A DNA stretch of 64,000 nucleotides from Marsupella aquatica (taxonomy: Eukaryota > Marchantiophyta), in the NCBI GenBank assembly GCA_973895155.1, contig OZ316898.1:5642001-5706000 (forward strand). The letters are read 5' to 3'. Below, piece by piece: positions 1 through 12,290 of this stretch. A program made the translations under genes and the position numbers. A model generated the notes under the pieces. That model saw only the letters and a list, made by a program, of their open reading frames with translations, was not told where the DNA came from and made no database searches. Position 1 is the first letter of the stretch. Each line of letters opens with the position of its first letter.

Positions 1-342
1 CTAGTCCGCAACAATCGTGCAGCTGCGCCTTGCTCTGTCAAAGCGGGGTGCACCGGCATCAGCAGCACCAGCAGCAGCACCAGCAGTAGAGAGAGTTGCC
101 GGAGCGCGGTCTCAGCGATTACTAAGCTCAGCAGCAGCAGGCCTCGGAGCAGGGAATGGAGATGGCAAGCAGTGGCGGAGCAGCTGCAAGCGGCCGAGAC
201 CGAAGAGACTGCAGAGGAAGGATTCCCGTCCGACATGCTCTCCATTTTCTTCGAGGTCTCGTTTTTATCCCCTTTCTTCTGAAATTGTCTCTGTGATGAG
301 GGACGGTTCGTTTCTCAGCGCTCGTTCTCCATTCTGTGTCAG

Positions 343-422
343 GTATGATTCTCTGTCGATGAGAATCTGAATGAAGAAACTGATGAGGTACTGTTGCTAC
401 TGAGGTTGATTCTTTCCTACAG
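343..422 (+). other. Probable 5'-UTR intron of the HMA-like gene
   Basis: A donor (CAG then GTATGATT) and an acceptor with a pyrimidine tract (TCTTTCCTACAG) bracket 80 bases just upstream of the start codon at 450. The reading frame at 17-370 that crosses it is low-complexity (Ala/Pro rich) and is more likely leader than protein. This is inferred from splice consensus only. Confidence 0.45.
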
Positions 423-449
423 TCTGCCAATTTTCGTACGAGATTAAGC

Positions 450-2269
450 ATGGAGCTGAAGTTTTGGGTGTTTGTATGTGTGTGTCTGAAGGCGGAAGGT
501 GGCTTGCCGGAGGCTTCAGTTGCCAAATTGACTACTGCTCTCGAGGTATGTCTTGTTTCTCTGTCCCAGTCTTGTCTTTGGTGGTGTAGAAAGGGACAGG
601 TTTGGTCTTTCGCAGCTGTGGAGCCTCTGAGGGGGGTTTAACGGAACGAGTTGAGCGTCTGGTTGTTCTCGTACTCGGGAATTAGAGAGATTGACTTCTG
701 ATAATAGGGTCGCTTGCTGACGAGAGAACTTTGCATTGCGCTTCCTGCAGGCCGTTGAAGGTGTGAGTAATGTTGACGTAACTGCTACATCTGACGGCAC
801 AGCCACTGTTAGGGTAATGAACGCTTCTTGCAATCTCTCCCGTATTGTATCTGGATGTATCTGGGATTCGTTTCACAGGTTCAGAAGAGTTTATGTTGTC
901 TGTATACTCCCACGGTAGGGTTCTGTCCAGTGACAAGTTCAAGACTAAGAGATCAATTTTCTCGAAGGTTGTGTGCTTGGTGGTAAACGCAAATATCGTC
1001 CTTGTTGAACAATTTGAAAGTTGCTTTGTAGCGTTGATTGGCGGGCTTGCAGGGTTTAGCTCAGAATTATCAGCCTCTTGCTGAGCCTTCTTTATGAGTG
1101 GATGGGATTTTTAGGTAGTGCAGCAATGGTGTGGAATTCTTGCTCCCACGCACTTGGGCATGGACTTAGATGCAAACCAAAGGCCAGCTCTCCTCCTCTG
1201 CCTCAGTTGTGGACAAGCACTCGTAGTTGGCTTTGAGCAGTAGTTCTTGGGGTAAAGGCCATAAGGATGGCAAGGTTGAAAAACCCATCGACAGACCATT
1301 GAGCACCACCACTCGCTTCAAAATGCGTCCTAAAACCAAACCAAAGCGTGGAATCCGACATGAATCATAAGCAGAGTCGTCAAGCAAGCATTTTACATAT
1401 GCCAAGCCCTCTTGACTTAATCTTTATCTTAAGCGCACGAAGGTTACTTGTCCAAGAAATGGATAAATATTTCTTGAATTGTCCATCTTATTTGTGGGAA
1501 TTGTTTGAACCTTAGGTTTTCCTGCCAGGCAAATGATAAGAATGGCCTGCACCTCTAGCAGGGAGTTAGGGAATTCACGGATGGTTGTGGGGAAGTCTTA
1601 ATGTGGGGAATGTCTTCACTGGATTCTGAACTGAGTAGAAGTTTTCTGGGCATCGAACAGTCGCTTCCTGTCAGACGAAGTTAGTTCAAAAGCGTGGAAT
1701 AGTTCGAGAATGTCTGTAAATAGCAGACAACAGTTTCTGCAATACACTGCAAGTTTGGTTCTACGAACAGAAATGCTGTCGCTGGAAACATATAGGGTGC
1801 GGAATCTATTTGTTATTACCAAATGGGTCCCGTGTAGTGATTGGCAAATGAATTAGCGGGGTTTCGTGGAGAAAGCAGAACCGTTTTGAGATTGGCGACT
1901 GAGAGCCAGAAATGGAACTCCATGGGATTGTGGCTAGGATTTCATCTGAGCGCGCAGCTCCTACCCTTGGGTCAATAAGCTCATTACGAATCTTCATGAT
2001 GCATTTTCTGTATGGTACTAATAATAATATTAAGGTGGATTGGTACCAAGTTTAATTTATTATTCTTGTTTGTATTGCAGTTGACAAAACAAATGAATGT
2101 ACAAGCAACGGGAGTGGCGTCAGGCTTGGTCGATGTTCTCCTCAAGGGAGGTTTCAAGCTCCAAGCACTGAATTTGGGGTTCGACGAAGAAGATGGAGAT
2201 GATGATGACTTCTACGACTACGACCTTGCATCTTCTACAGAAGAGTCAGAAGTCGCAGAACAGATTTAG
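450..2269 (+). CDS. Small HMA-fold-like protein with acidic C-terminal tail (3 exons)
   Basis: Exons 450-545, 751-813 and 2081-2269 join in phase 0 at clean GT-AG sites to give 115 residues. The second intron is about 1.27 kb. The protein reads as strand (MELKFWVFVCV), helix (LPEASVAKLTTALEAVEGV), strands (NVDVTATSDGTATVRL), helix (ASGLVDVLLKGGFKLQALNL), the beta-alpha-beta-beta-alpha order of heavy-metal-associated (HMA) domains. No CxxC metal site is present, so copper or zinc binding is not supported. After about residue 88 comes a strongly acidic tail (FDEEDGDDDDFYDYD) rich in Asp, Glu and Tyr. The function is unknown; similar short HMA-like proteins exist in plants. The start was chosen because the first strand begins there and an in-frame ATG is present. 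An AATAAA at 2630 could serve as polyadenylation signal. Confidence 0.6.
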
Positions 2270-3079
2270 ATTTTTTGCTAGCTGATAAACTGAGCTGGGG
2301 ATTTAGACAGTGCTGGTCTTTTCGGTCGGAGAGGATTTGGTGATCTGAGGAAGGTGAAGGTTCGATTGTTAGAACACTTTCACATCTAGATGCATTTAGC
2401 TTTGGAACGTTTCTCCAAAGTAGCAGGTCTGGAGATTTTGATTCACTTGAAATGGTAAAGGTTCACCTTCTAAATACTGAGCTGTCTAGTGTTTAGAATA
2501 ATGTGTTTCCCTATAATGCTCCGAAGGAGTCCTTAAAATGATATCAAACAGCAAATTTGCTAAGCCTATCTCTGTGTCTCATTTCATTGGTAGTGTAATC
2601 AATCTTGGGGGTGACTATCCTTTGCTTTGAATAAAAGGTCTGACTGAGTGAGCATTCTTAACAAACTCTCTGAATTGGTGTCCTTGGAAATTTCTTCCGG
2701 TTTATTAAAAGTCATCTTCTGAAACACACGGCTGCCCGACGTCCGGATATTCTTATTTCAACTTTAAAGGATCATTTTCATTGTAACGGAGCGTTGAATG
2801 TGCTCTCCCTAAACGAGAGGTCTTTGTGAAATTCCTTGCATACCCACGAGGGCTGTCGTTTGAAGCCCCAGTTGTTTCTGTAAGTGTTAAGTTGTGGGGG
2901 CGGGGCCAGTTCAGAGAAGGGGATCAACAACACAACTAAAACTTGAGTACTGTATTGCATATTGGACACTACACAGGTCTAGTTTGTGACCGGGGAAATC
3001 CTATCAGTCAAAAGTTGTTGCAATTGTTGTTGCACGCGAGCAGAACACAATCCCAATACTGACCTCAGTGGCATTCCTG
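2270..3079 (+). other. 3' flank of the HMA-like gene
   Basis: No credible gene is seen. An AATAAA hexamer lies at 2630-2635, about 360 bases after the stop codon, and could end the transcript. The short frames on both strands lack recognisable domains. Confidence 0.35.
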
Positions 3080-3990
3080 ACAGCCCCAAAGTCGCATTCC
3101 TGACAGCCCCAAAGTATGTATATTTGTTGCATATTGGATATCCAAATGAAAATGTTTTTCCCTGTGGGGCCCATCAAGTCTTTTGTTGCATATCTGCGTT
3201 GGAATATCCAAGCTAAAAATGTTTTTTTCCTGGCCGGGGCCACAAGTCTTTTGTTGCATATAAAATTGTAACTTACAAATGAAAAAGGGCCATCAAGTCT
3301 TTTGTTGCATATCTGCATTGGGACATCCAACTGCAAATTATTTTTGCCGGGGCCACAAGACTTTTTTGTTGCATGTCTGCATTGTAACATCCAAGTGAAC
3401 ACTGTTTTTCTTCCTGACCGGGGGCATGAGTCTTTTGTTGCATATATACTGTGTAACATACAAATGAAAAAGGGCCATCAATTCTTTTGTTGCATATGTG
3501 CATTGGAACATCCAAGTGCAAAATGGTTTTTTCCTGGCTGGGGCCACGTGTCGTTTGTTGCATATCTGCAATGTAACATACAAGTGAAAAAGGACCATCA
3601 AGTCTTTTGTTGCATATCTGCATTGGAACATCCAACTGAAAAATAAAAAATTGCACAAGTCTTTCTTTGCATATCTGCAATGTACAAGATACAAATGAAA
3701 AAGGGCAATTGAGTCTGTGGCTGCATATCTGCATTGTAACATACAAATGAAAAAGGGCCATCAAGTCTTTTGTTGCATATCTGCATTGTAACTCCAAGTG
3801 ATAAATGTTTTCCCGCTGACCCAGCAGCAAGGGGGGTGGGGGAGTCCTTTGTTGCATTTCTGCATTGTAACATACAAATGAAAAAGGGCCATCAAGTCTT
3901 TTGCTGCATATCTGCATTGTAACATACAAATGAAAAAGGGCCATCAAGTCTTGTGTGGCACATCTGCATTTGTAACATACAAATGAAAAA
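3080..3990. repeat. Minisatellite array (CATCAAGTCTTTTGTTGCAT family)
   Basis: About fifteen degenerate tandem copies share a core of CATCAAGTCTTTTGTTGCAT, then ATCTGCATTGTAACATAC, then AAATGAAAAAGGGC. Two kinds alternate: a short copy of about 52 bases and a longer copy of about 70 bases with an inserted TTTTTCCTGGCCGGGGCCA-like stretch. The array lies between the HMA-like gene and MEX1. Overlapping long frames on the minus strand (for example 3273-4067, 264 codons) are products of the repeat and are not treated as a gene. Confidence 0.9.
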
Positions 3991-4750
3991 TCCAAGGCAG
4001 CTCCAAGGAGGGCATGCTGGCAGTAGCTACAGTACAGTCCAGAAGCAACTGAATGGACATGTGGCACGCTCCAGACCCTCTCCCCTTTTCATGCTGAAGG
4101 TGTCATTGATGGCCCCGAGGGGACATGCAGAATTCAACGAGAATGTGACAAAACTCGATCCACCGCCTTGGAGAAGTCGTTGCTCTGCCCAAAGCACCTT
4201 CTAGCCTTACGATCTTTCTCCGTCCCTTGGGTGGACCCACACCAACGACCACTGAATGGACGGCCCCTAGAGAAAGAATCAGTAAATCAATTAAGAAGAA
4301 GCCCCTTCAATTGCTCGCTGCCTCCTCAGTCCCGAAGAATAGACATAGGCTGCTTCTCAATTGAATGGGTGGTCTGTTGTTGTTCGTCATGCTCCACCGT
4401 ACTGGACACGAGAATTTATGCGAGAACAAGAGAGGATGAGAGGATGATGCAGTCGAGAGCAGCTCGTTTACTGTTGTGGGCGAGAGAGTGATGATTGGGT
4501 GGATAGAATGAGCAGGGAGCTATACACTGTTCGAGAATCGTTGGAAGTCCCGTTAGTCGCGGACCATATTCCCAGCAGCAGCTGCAGCAGGGGAAGCTTT
4601 GTTGTCCCTTGTGAAGCGAATGCTACGGGTTTTTCCCTCTGCTGGGTCTCAAAACAGATTCTTCTTCTTCTGAGTGAGTGAGTACCTAAGGAGGCTGGTT
4701 CGTGGGTGCAGAGTTTTTAGTTCTCTTTTGACCCAGAGAATCACGGTATT
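3991..4750 (+). other. Presumed promoter and 5' leader of MEX1
   Basis: No coding signal is seen here apart from chance frames. Its position directly upstream of the MEX1 start makes it the likely promoter and 5' UTR. No motif stands out enough to name. Confidence 0.3.
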
Positions 4751-7700
4751 ATGGCTCTGTGCACTAGCAAGGTCGTTTCCAGCTCCGGAATTCATTGCAG
4801 CCCCTCCACCCAGTCCTCCAGGAATAGGAGGGAAGGAGAGAGCAATGTGAAGAGGGTTGTAGCTGGAGGGTATCAAGGGGGAAGAGCAATTCAGTGGAAA
4901 GTTTTGGGCTACTCCAATATATTTGGCCGTGACCGTGACAATGGCAAGAAGGGCCACAAGGTTGCCGCTGTTCTGAGGAATGCCGTGGGTTCTGACCGGA
5001 GTCAGCAGGCATTAGTGAATTGGAATTTTGATTTGAGTGGGGACACGTCTGTAGCTTTCTCTGGCGCCCGCTTTGCCCAGAGTGTGAGGAAACGAGATGG
5101 CAAGTTGGGGGTGTCTCAGGCTCTCGCAGAGGATGGTGAAACGCCGTCTGATGTGAAATTGGAGGTAATATGCAATGCGCGTGTTTGATTCATGGAGAAA
5201 ATTCTTCAGTGGTGTACTAATGGTGCATGACGTGCCTCTTACCTTAACTTTCACTGCCAACTCTGCATTCCCTGCCGTTATCCTCTTCGAGCATGCATGC
5301 ATGTTGTGCCCGTGCCTAGTACTTCTCGCATTTGCTGTCCTTTGACGTAATTGTAGAGTTCTTGCGGAGCTCCCTTATTTGGTTTGAAAGATTGAGCTTG
5401 TAGTTGGACTGGAAGGGTTGGTCAGCTGGACATGGGATTTTGGCGATGCGGGCGTTTTGTACCGAACTGGAGGAAAGTTTGAAAAGGATGGTCTATGATC
5501 TGTGGTAGTATGGAATGGACTAAGAGGCAGGAGATGGTAAACGAACTGGACGGTTGGATAAGCTGAAACTGCTTTGTGAAATCGTGGGTGGATTGTACTG
5601 TCCTACAAAGGGGGAGGGTTGGACAAAGTTGGACCCTAGTCAATCATCTCTAGCGAAACACTATGGGAACCAACAAGAAGCAAGCCCTAGCCTGCTACTC
5701 CTGATTTGAATATTTAAAAGAATTGGAGTAATGCTGTTGTTGATGTGTGGCAGTCTGATTCATTAGCGGACGAATGGCTGGAGCCGTCAGCTGCATTCTC
5801 ACAATGGGATGCAACGACTGCTCGTTTAGCCGACTCAGCGACAGCCGCCTTTTTGCTCCTGCAACTTCCTCAAATTATCCTCAATACACAAAATTTACTC
5901 GCCGGCAACAACACTGCCCTTTTCGCCGTGCCTTGGATGGTAAGTATTTTCTCTTGCAATATCTTATGGTGAAAAGTAGTCGCAATTTGATTTGGCTATT
6001 GTTTGTGGCGGAGCGTTAATTCCTTTTGCACTTCTGGACCTGCCTCTTGAGAAAGCTTTCTGTTTTTTTACGGTTTCTTTTCATGAGGAAGACATTGCCG
6101 AGAGGCATTTTTCTCTTTCTATCTGGAGATTGAGAATGTGGTTATACAAAATCTTCTGCACTTGCTGTCGTTGATCATCGCATGACTTGTTGCACATTCC
6201 TCCCCATACGTTAACACCATGGGTGCGAGAGGGGACAAGAACGAAATGGAACAGCTATATGCAATGAATAACATTCCAGATTTCAGATGCTCTGCAGTCT
6301 GATTCAAAGTCTCTGCAGTCTGATTCAAAGTCTCAAACTTCAGGAGGCTTCAGTGCCCTTTCAGAACGGCGAACCTTTGAGAGCTTGTCGTGGCGGATCC
6401 TACTTCTACGGGAACAACCTTCGGCCACTCCAAGAAATCCACCAGGAATGTTGAAATGTCAAGAGTAACGAAGCACGGTTACGTAACTCGCCTTAAGATG
6501 TGGCTTCAGCAAACCCTAAATCATTTAACTGAGCCATGAGATCTGACTTGACCTTCGCACTTTATTTTCTTTCAGCCGTTCCTCTAATAATCACTCACAT
6601 TATTCTACCGGAAGCGACATACATTTGAGGTAGTATCAGAACTAAATTCTCTATTCCAAGCTCTTCTGGTGTCCTCTCCCCCACTAATCCTTCTTTTGCT
6701 GAATGGTAACAGCACACGTAGAGGGTCGCTTTTGCTCAGCACGTACCATGCGTTCACAGCGCACCTCACGCTGACAGCATTTCCGGAAGGATAACTCTAC
6801 TAAGCAGGCTGCGAGAGTGTATTTGATAGGCATCAGACTTCTCTGGGCGCTCACCTATCGTCAAAGTTACATGTAACTCTCCGTTTAGCTGAGATGATGT
6901 GGGCAAGCAATATTTTTGCATTTCAGGACATTGTGCTGACGAAGGTTCTTTTGCTTTCGGTTGCAGGGTCAACTAACCGGACTGCTGGGAAATTTGTCTC
7001 TGCTGTCCTATTTTGCTAGTAAGAAGGAACGAGGTGCCATGGTTGTTCAAGGAGTAGGTGTGGTTTCGACTTTAGTGGTTCTCAGTCAGCTGGCAATTGC
7101 AGGAGCAATGCCAAGTGCAGCTTTTACAGTGACTGCATCTGTAGTTCTTGTTGGATTAGTTCTCAACTTCCTCAATTACAGTAATAAGCTGAGTCCAGAA
7201 ATATGGAGACTTTGGGGAGAGGCTGTCAGCATTGGAGGAGTAACAGTTTTGCCCCAGGTTAGAGCTTTTGGTTTGAACTATTTTCTATTATAAACCATAT
7301 TTTAAACCAGATTTTTGAATCTATGGGCCAGAAAAGGGAGCTTTTTGAAGTTCCGTAGCATATTTGCTAATTAGTTAGCCGTTATCGAAATGCAGGTTAT
7401 GTGGTCTACATTTGAACCCTACATTCCCCACAGTACTTTACCTGGAACCGTGTTCGGAATACTTTCTCTGACCATGATCATCTTGGTACGACTCTAAGCT
7501 TCAAGCTATTGATCACAATAATGCCTGGTAATGTTGAATAAGTTTGTCACCTACTCTCATTTAAAATTGCATGTAAATGTGATATCTCTATGTCACGTTA
7601 AACTTGTTGGTCTTCACAATGTATGTGTCTTCAGCAGTTCGAAATGTTTTGAAATCTATTACTTCCATTATACTCCCCGCACTTTGTCGCTGTCTGCAGG

Positions 7701-8911
7701 CCCGCTTGGGAAAACTACCATCAAAAGCCAAAAGCATGATTGGCGCTGTATCTGCGTGGACCGCCACTCTCCTCTTCATGTGGGCGCCTGTAGCACAATG
7801 GGTAAGCTTAACTTCGATCCCTAAAAGTAATTAGTATCTTGCTTGATTAAATTGAGTATCAGTGGTCTCTTAAAGATTTTAAGTTTTAGGCATATTCAAG
7901 TTTTAAAGTAACGTGGTCATTCTATGATTTCATGACAGTGGCAAAATTATCTTTATCCTGCGAACATCAAAGGGCTTTCTGTGTTCACTGTTTTGCTGGC
8001 TATGGTAGGCAATTGCCTCCTTCTTCCACGTGCCCTGTTCACACGTGATCTCATGTGGTAAGTATTCCATCCACCACATTAGTGTGACTCCTTTTAGAGC
8101 GACAACTTTCTGACCAAGTCTTCCTGGATTACGCAAGACACGTATTCTGAATTGAGATTAATTCAAGGATTTATCGAAGGTGAAAATTACGATTGTTTTG
8201 ATGCTTGAACGCCGACTTTACTGTTCCACCTTGACAGGTTCACTGGGTCGGGTTGGGGAACTATGATTCAAGGCTGGGGAATCTTGATCAGCATGTACCT
8301 GTAAGACATTCCAACTGCCCTATAATGTGTTGCTGACTGATGGCTCGATACTGATGGAGTGAATGCAAAGACATGTGATCAGTTGATGTTTTCCTTGGAC
8401 TAATGCAATTGTTCGAAATACAGTGTTAAGATTATTCCGGACACCACCTTCTGGGGAGTTACTGCTGTCTTGTTTCTTTGGTTGAGTAAGTCTTCTCTTC
8501 ACCCATCATTTCTTAAGATGATTGCTTGTAAATATTGGCTTCTGGAGCACACGAGGTTCAGGTCCTCGTCATGCTACTCTATGGGATCCTTCTTTCAATC
8601 GCCACCTAGGATGCATTTATCTACTCTTGTAGGACGGAGGTGGCAGGGAAGGACTTAATCCCAAGGATTCCCATTTTGTGCCAATTTCTTTTCTGTTTAT
8701 GCTAGGGTACGTCACGAAAAGAAAAAAGGAAAAAAAATTGTAACAGATCATTAGCAATGCACCAGTAAATTTCCATACTTTGTCTTTCTCTACACTAATT
8801 GGATTATATCTCAATGCAGGCACGATGCTATGGAAGGATTCCAAGGCTTATGACCTCAGCTCGCCGCTCACACCACTTATTGAGCTTGTCACAGGGAAGA
8901 GGTTGTCATGA
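4751..8911 (+). CDS. MEX1: Chloroplast maltose exporter MEX1 (9 exons)
   Basis: MEX1 is the chloroplast-envelope carrier that exports maltose from night-time starch breakdown to the cytosol. Exons: 4751-5164, 5754-5939, 6967-7257, 7396-7485, 7700-7801, 7939-8057, 8238-8300, 8424-8485 and 8820-8911. All join in frame at GT-AG sites, giving 472 residues; the Arabidopsis protein is about 415. The first ~135 residues are Ser/Arg/Gly rich and fit a plastid transit peptide. The membrane part starts near residue 160 with LPQIILNTQNLLAGNNT, then LLGNLSLLSYFASKKERG and a run of hydrophobic helices. The family signature GSGWGTMIQGWGILISMYL lies near residue 403, and the protein ends LIELVTGKRLS. Exon 9 must be read in the frame containing TMLWKDSKAYD; this follows from the phases of exons 6-8. 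Recognition is by family motifs and I am confident. Confidence 0.93.
6291..6332. repeat. Perfect 21-bp tandem duplication in MEX1 intron 2
   Basis: A 21-base unit beginning TCTGCAGTCTGATTC occurs twice in a row without mismatch, inside the ~1-kb intron at 5940-6966. It is probably a recent slippage duplication. Confidence 0.9.
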
Positions 8912-10679
8912 CAAAACAGAGCACGTAAAATCAAAAGATGTTGTAAAAAGAGGATTGAAGCAAGTTTCTGCTGCATCCCTGTTGAGGTTCCCAGTGTCAT
9001 GAATCATGAATTCACGAAATCGTAATACAAATTGTGTTGGTGACCTGTTCCATTTTAATTTATTTGGGTTACAAAGCGAGGCCTGCTATCCATTAAGAAC
9101 TGGGAAGACATTTCGCGTGGCACCTGCCACAGTGCAGTGTTGACAATGATGAGCCTTATCGAGTACTTTGAACGTTGAGGAACAGTGCAAATAATCTCGA
9201 ATGGGTACATAACTACACTCGATAGATATTTCAATGACAAACACACAGTGGAGCGAGAGACTGAAGAACCGAATTTAACCACAAATCCATCAGGCCATGA
9301 AATCTTACCTTCAACTTAGTTGTGGGAGAATTCAAAAATGGTATTCAGAGAAGTCAGAGAACATGTACAGCTCCCCCATTGAAAGTACAATAATGGGAAC
9401 TCTTAGTCCTCATCCATATGAAGTGTTCGTCTACTATGCACTCAAATCTAACATTATCTTCATCAAAATCAAGGTTGTATCTCCTGAAGTGTGGAAGGAA
9501 GAAAGTAAGTCTAGTGCACCAAATTACTGGCCGGGCCAGCTTCCTTCCTGCAGAGGAGGACTCAAATGCAGCCAACTTTTTTTTCCCCAGTTGACCAAAG
9601 ATTTGGTCCCAATAAGACTGACAATAGAATACTTCCCCTCTGCACATCGGCTTAACAAATAACATGTAAAACACGACAGTGCATTTTTGCCGAATAGTTT
9701 TCTCAGTCTGTTTACTAAAAGTTAGTGTGGCCGGGAACCTCCCTAGCTGTTGGCACCATGATTATGGTGACATTTTTCCTCAACCAAGAGATGAACTAAA
9801 TGTGCCATTGCTCCTTTTCCATGTTCCTATCACCCAAGCTTACACACTCTAACATCTAGTTGCTAGGCTAACTTGCCAACTCTCCACAGCAGTTGATTGC
9901 CTGGTCATCTCACTTGCTCAACAAGTACTACTCACAATGTTCATCTCACTTGCTCAACAAGTACTACTCACAATGTTGTGCAATGGAGTGACATTGGGCT
10001 AGTTCAGGTAATAACTGGTTACTTGGTCTTTTAAAAAGAATATGATGCTTGCAAAAAATGTGCCTGGAAGCAGTCGTTTTTTTCGTTATTTCTGCAAAAT
10101 ATTGCAAAATTCTTACACAAAATATATGGTCGATCTAAAGTCCCAAACTTCTTTCAGCTGTTACCACACTTCGAAGAAAGGAATTTCTTGTACCCTGCTT
10201 TCATTATTTTACTTTTCTTTAAAGCTCACCATGCAAGACAAATCCTTAAAACACTCTCATGTCTTTAATTTATGTGGGCACCTTGGGGTAATAGACAACA
10301 TTGAATGACGGGACCCAAAGGCACCAATAATGAGTTTTCCATGAAGGCTCATCCAAAATCACCTTGGTACATGTGCATAATTTTATAAAATTAAAATTGG
10401 CTTTCTGGACAATCAGTCTCCTGCTATACTACAGTGGAGAGTAGACCCTGGTCCCCCAAGCGTCATGGCCTACATGCACCCTTGCCTTGCCTTGCCATTG
10501 AAGACTTAGTGCAACGTGCCTTCCATTGGCCTCATTTCTTTGCCAATAATCAAAAGCTTTCCGCTTTCCTTATACTCACCCCCAAAACTATTGTACCTGC
10601 TCCCTTTAGTGGGCCCATTTTCCTGTCCTGATCTAAACTTCTCTTTGGAGAAATATTCCCCATCCAAAACTCATTGACA
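8912..10679. other. 3' flank of MEX1, no gene recognised
   Basis: AT-rich spacer. Frames such as 9297-9662 (+) and 9354-9674 (-) overlap on opposite strands and show no domain or codon signal that favours either. A perfect 36-bp tandem duplication lies at 9905-9976. Confidence 0.4.
9905..9976. repeat. Perfect 36-bp tandem duplication
   Basis: Two identical adjacent 36-base units (start TCATCTCACTTGCTC, end CTCACAATGT) at 9905-9940 and 9941-9976. The absence of mismatches suggests a recent event. Confidence 0.95.
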
Positions 10680-12180
10680 TGGTGAGAAATATTCCTCATC
10701 CAAAACTCACTGCACCTGGTCAGTTCCACTCCCCTATGTCAAACCAAAGTTTTGGCAGAGCAAGATATGTATTTGGAATAACTCTTGATGATTTAAACAG
10801 AATAATTATGTTTATCATGATATGGAATAACACCCTGCATTGTATATCGTCACATTTTGATGTACCATTAGTGGGACGCAAATTTTTGCCAGGGTAAAGA
10901 AGAATGATATGTGATCCAAAACTCGCAGTTGAATTGATGAATGCCAAACAGAAGTTTACTGATGGGCTGGCCAGTTCCGCTTTCCTGTCCCAAACCAAAG
11001 TTTTGCCAGTGTAGGAGAAGGATGTGCAATCCAAACAGCATGGACGAGTTGATGAATGCCAAACCAAACTTTCCTTTTTCTGCCCTCTGCCAGGGTAGAG
11101 GAGAAAGATGCCTGATCCAATGTCAAGGACAAATGATGTCAAATTCTTTTTTGAGAGTGGGTCAGTTTCACTTTCCTGTCCCAAACCAAATGTTTCTTGG
11201 GGTAGAGGAGGAGGATGCTCGATCCAAACCATGGACGTGTGCCAAACCAAACTTTTATTTTTCCGCCCCCTGCAAGGGTAGTGAGAAAATATGCCCGATC
11301 CAACTATTAAGGATGAATGCCGGCAAACTCTTTCAATCTTGGGGTGGGCCAGTTCCAAATTCCTGTCCCAAAGCAAACTTTCCTTTTTCTATCCTCTCCC
11401 AGGTAGAGGAGAAAGATGGATAAAGGTGCCAATGCAATAATACCAAACCAAACTTTGCTTTTTCTCTCCAGATGTTGTGGCCAAAGCAATGAACGCTGAC
11501 CCAATCTCTTTTTCTTTTTTCTGTCAGCAAGTGTGGAGAAGAAATGCCAATACATTTCTGTTTTTAATTTGGTCTCAGTCAGGATAGAGGAGAGGGATGC
11601 CCAATCCAAACATTGTGGGAATGCCAACCAAACCTTGTTTTTGCCTCGCCAGGGTAAAGGAGACGGATGCCTGATCCAAATATTGTGGACTGGTAGACAT
11701 ATACCAAACCAAAAATAAATAAATTTCCGCCTCAGCTAGGGTATAGGAGAGGGATGCCTGAATCCAAATATCTTGGTTAAATGGACAAATGCCAAAACCA
11801 AACTTTTATTTCTTTCTGCCTTGGCCAGAGTAGAGAAGAATGTGCCCCATCTAAATATTGTGGGCAAATGGACGAATGCCAAACTAAATTTTTTCTTTTG
11901 TTGCTGTGGGCCAACATACAGGAGAAAGATGCCCAATCCAAGTATCGTGGGCAAATGGACTACTGCCAAACCCAAGTTTTTCTTTTTTCCAAGTTGGTCC
12001 TGTCCCGACCCAAACCTTTTTTTTTCCCCTAAGGGTGGGTCAGTCTCATTTTCCTGTCTCAAACGAAACTTTTATTTTCCCACCCTCTCCTAGGGTAAAG
12101 GAGAAAGACGCCCGAACCAAATATCGAGGGCGAATGGACGCATCCCGAACCATACCTTCTATTATTGTTTTCGTTCGGCC
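10680..12180. repeat. Degenerate minisatellite array between MEX1 and the TAXIMIN-like gene
   Basis: Many copies of a roughly 80-110 base unit. Recurrent pieces are GCCAAACCAAACTTT, a pyrimidine run with CTTTTTCTGCCCTC, CCAGGGTAGAGGAGAAAGATG and CCCGATCCAA. Some copies add a segment like GTGGGTCAGTTTCACTTTCC followed by TGTCCCAAACC. Copies are diverged and interrupted, so the array is old. Minus-strand frames such as 10720-11376 are repeat-derived. Confidence 0.88.
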
Positions 12181-12214
12181 ATAGGCGACGAGAAAGATGC
12201 CCGAACCAAAGTTC

Positions 12215-12290
12215 GACGACGGACGGACGGACGGACGGACGGACGAACGGACGGACGGACGAACGGACGGACGGACGAACGGACGGACGA
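12215..12290. repeat. GGAC/GAAC tetranucleotide microsatellite
   Basis: A run of GGAC units with interspersed GAAC units follows directly after the minisatellite. In translation it gives monotonous SVRPSVRP or GRTDGRTN strings on both strands, which explains the long chance frames here. Confidence 0.95.

Noticed and set aside
17-370. 117-codon Ala/Pro-rich frame at the left edge
   Set aside because: Low complexity, overlapped by an equally long minus-strand frame, and crossed by a probable 5'-UTR intron.
9297-9674. Two opposing frames of 121 and 106 codons
   Set aside because: Overlap each other in the MEX1 3' flank without recognisable domains; neither is favoured.
10720-11376. 218-codon minus-strand frame
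   Set aside because: Consists of the minisatellite units read in one frame; overlapping plus-strand frames are equally long.
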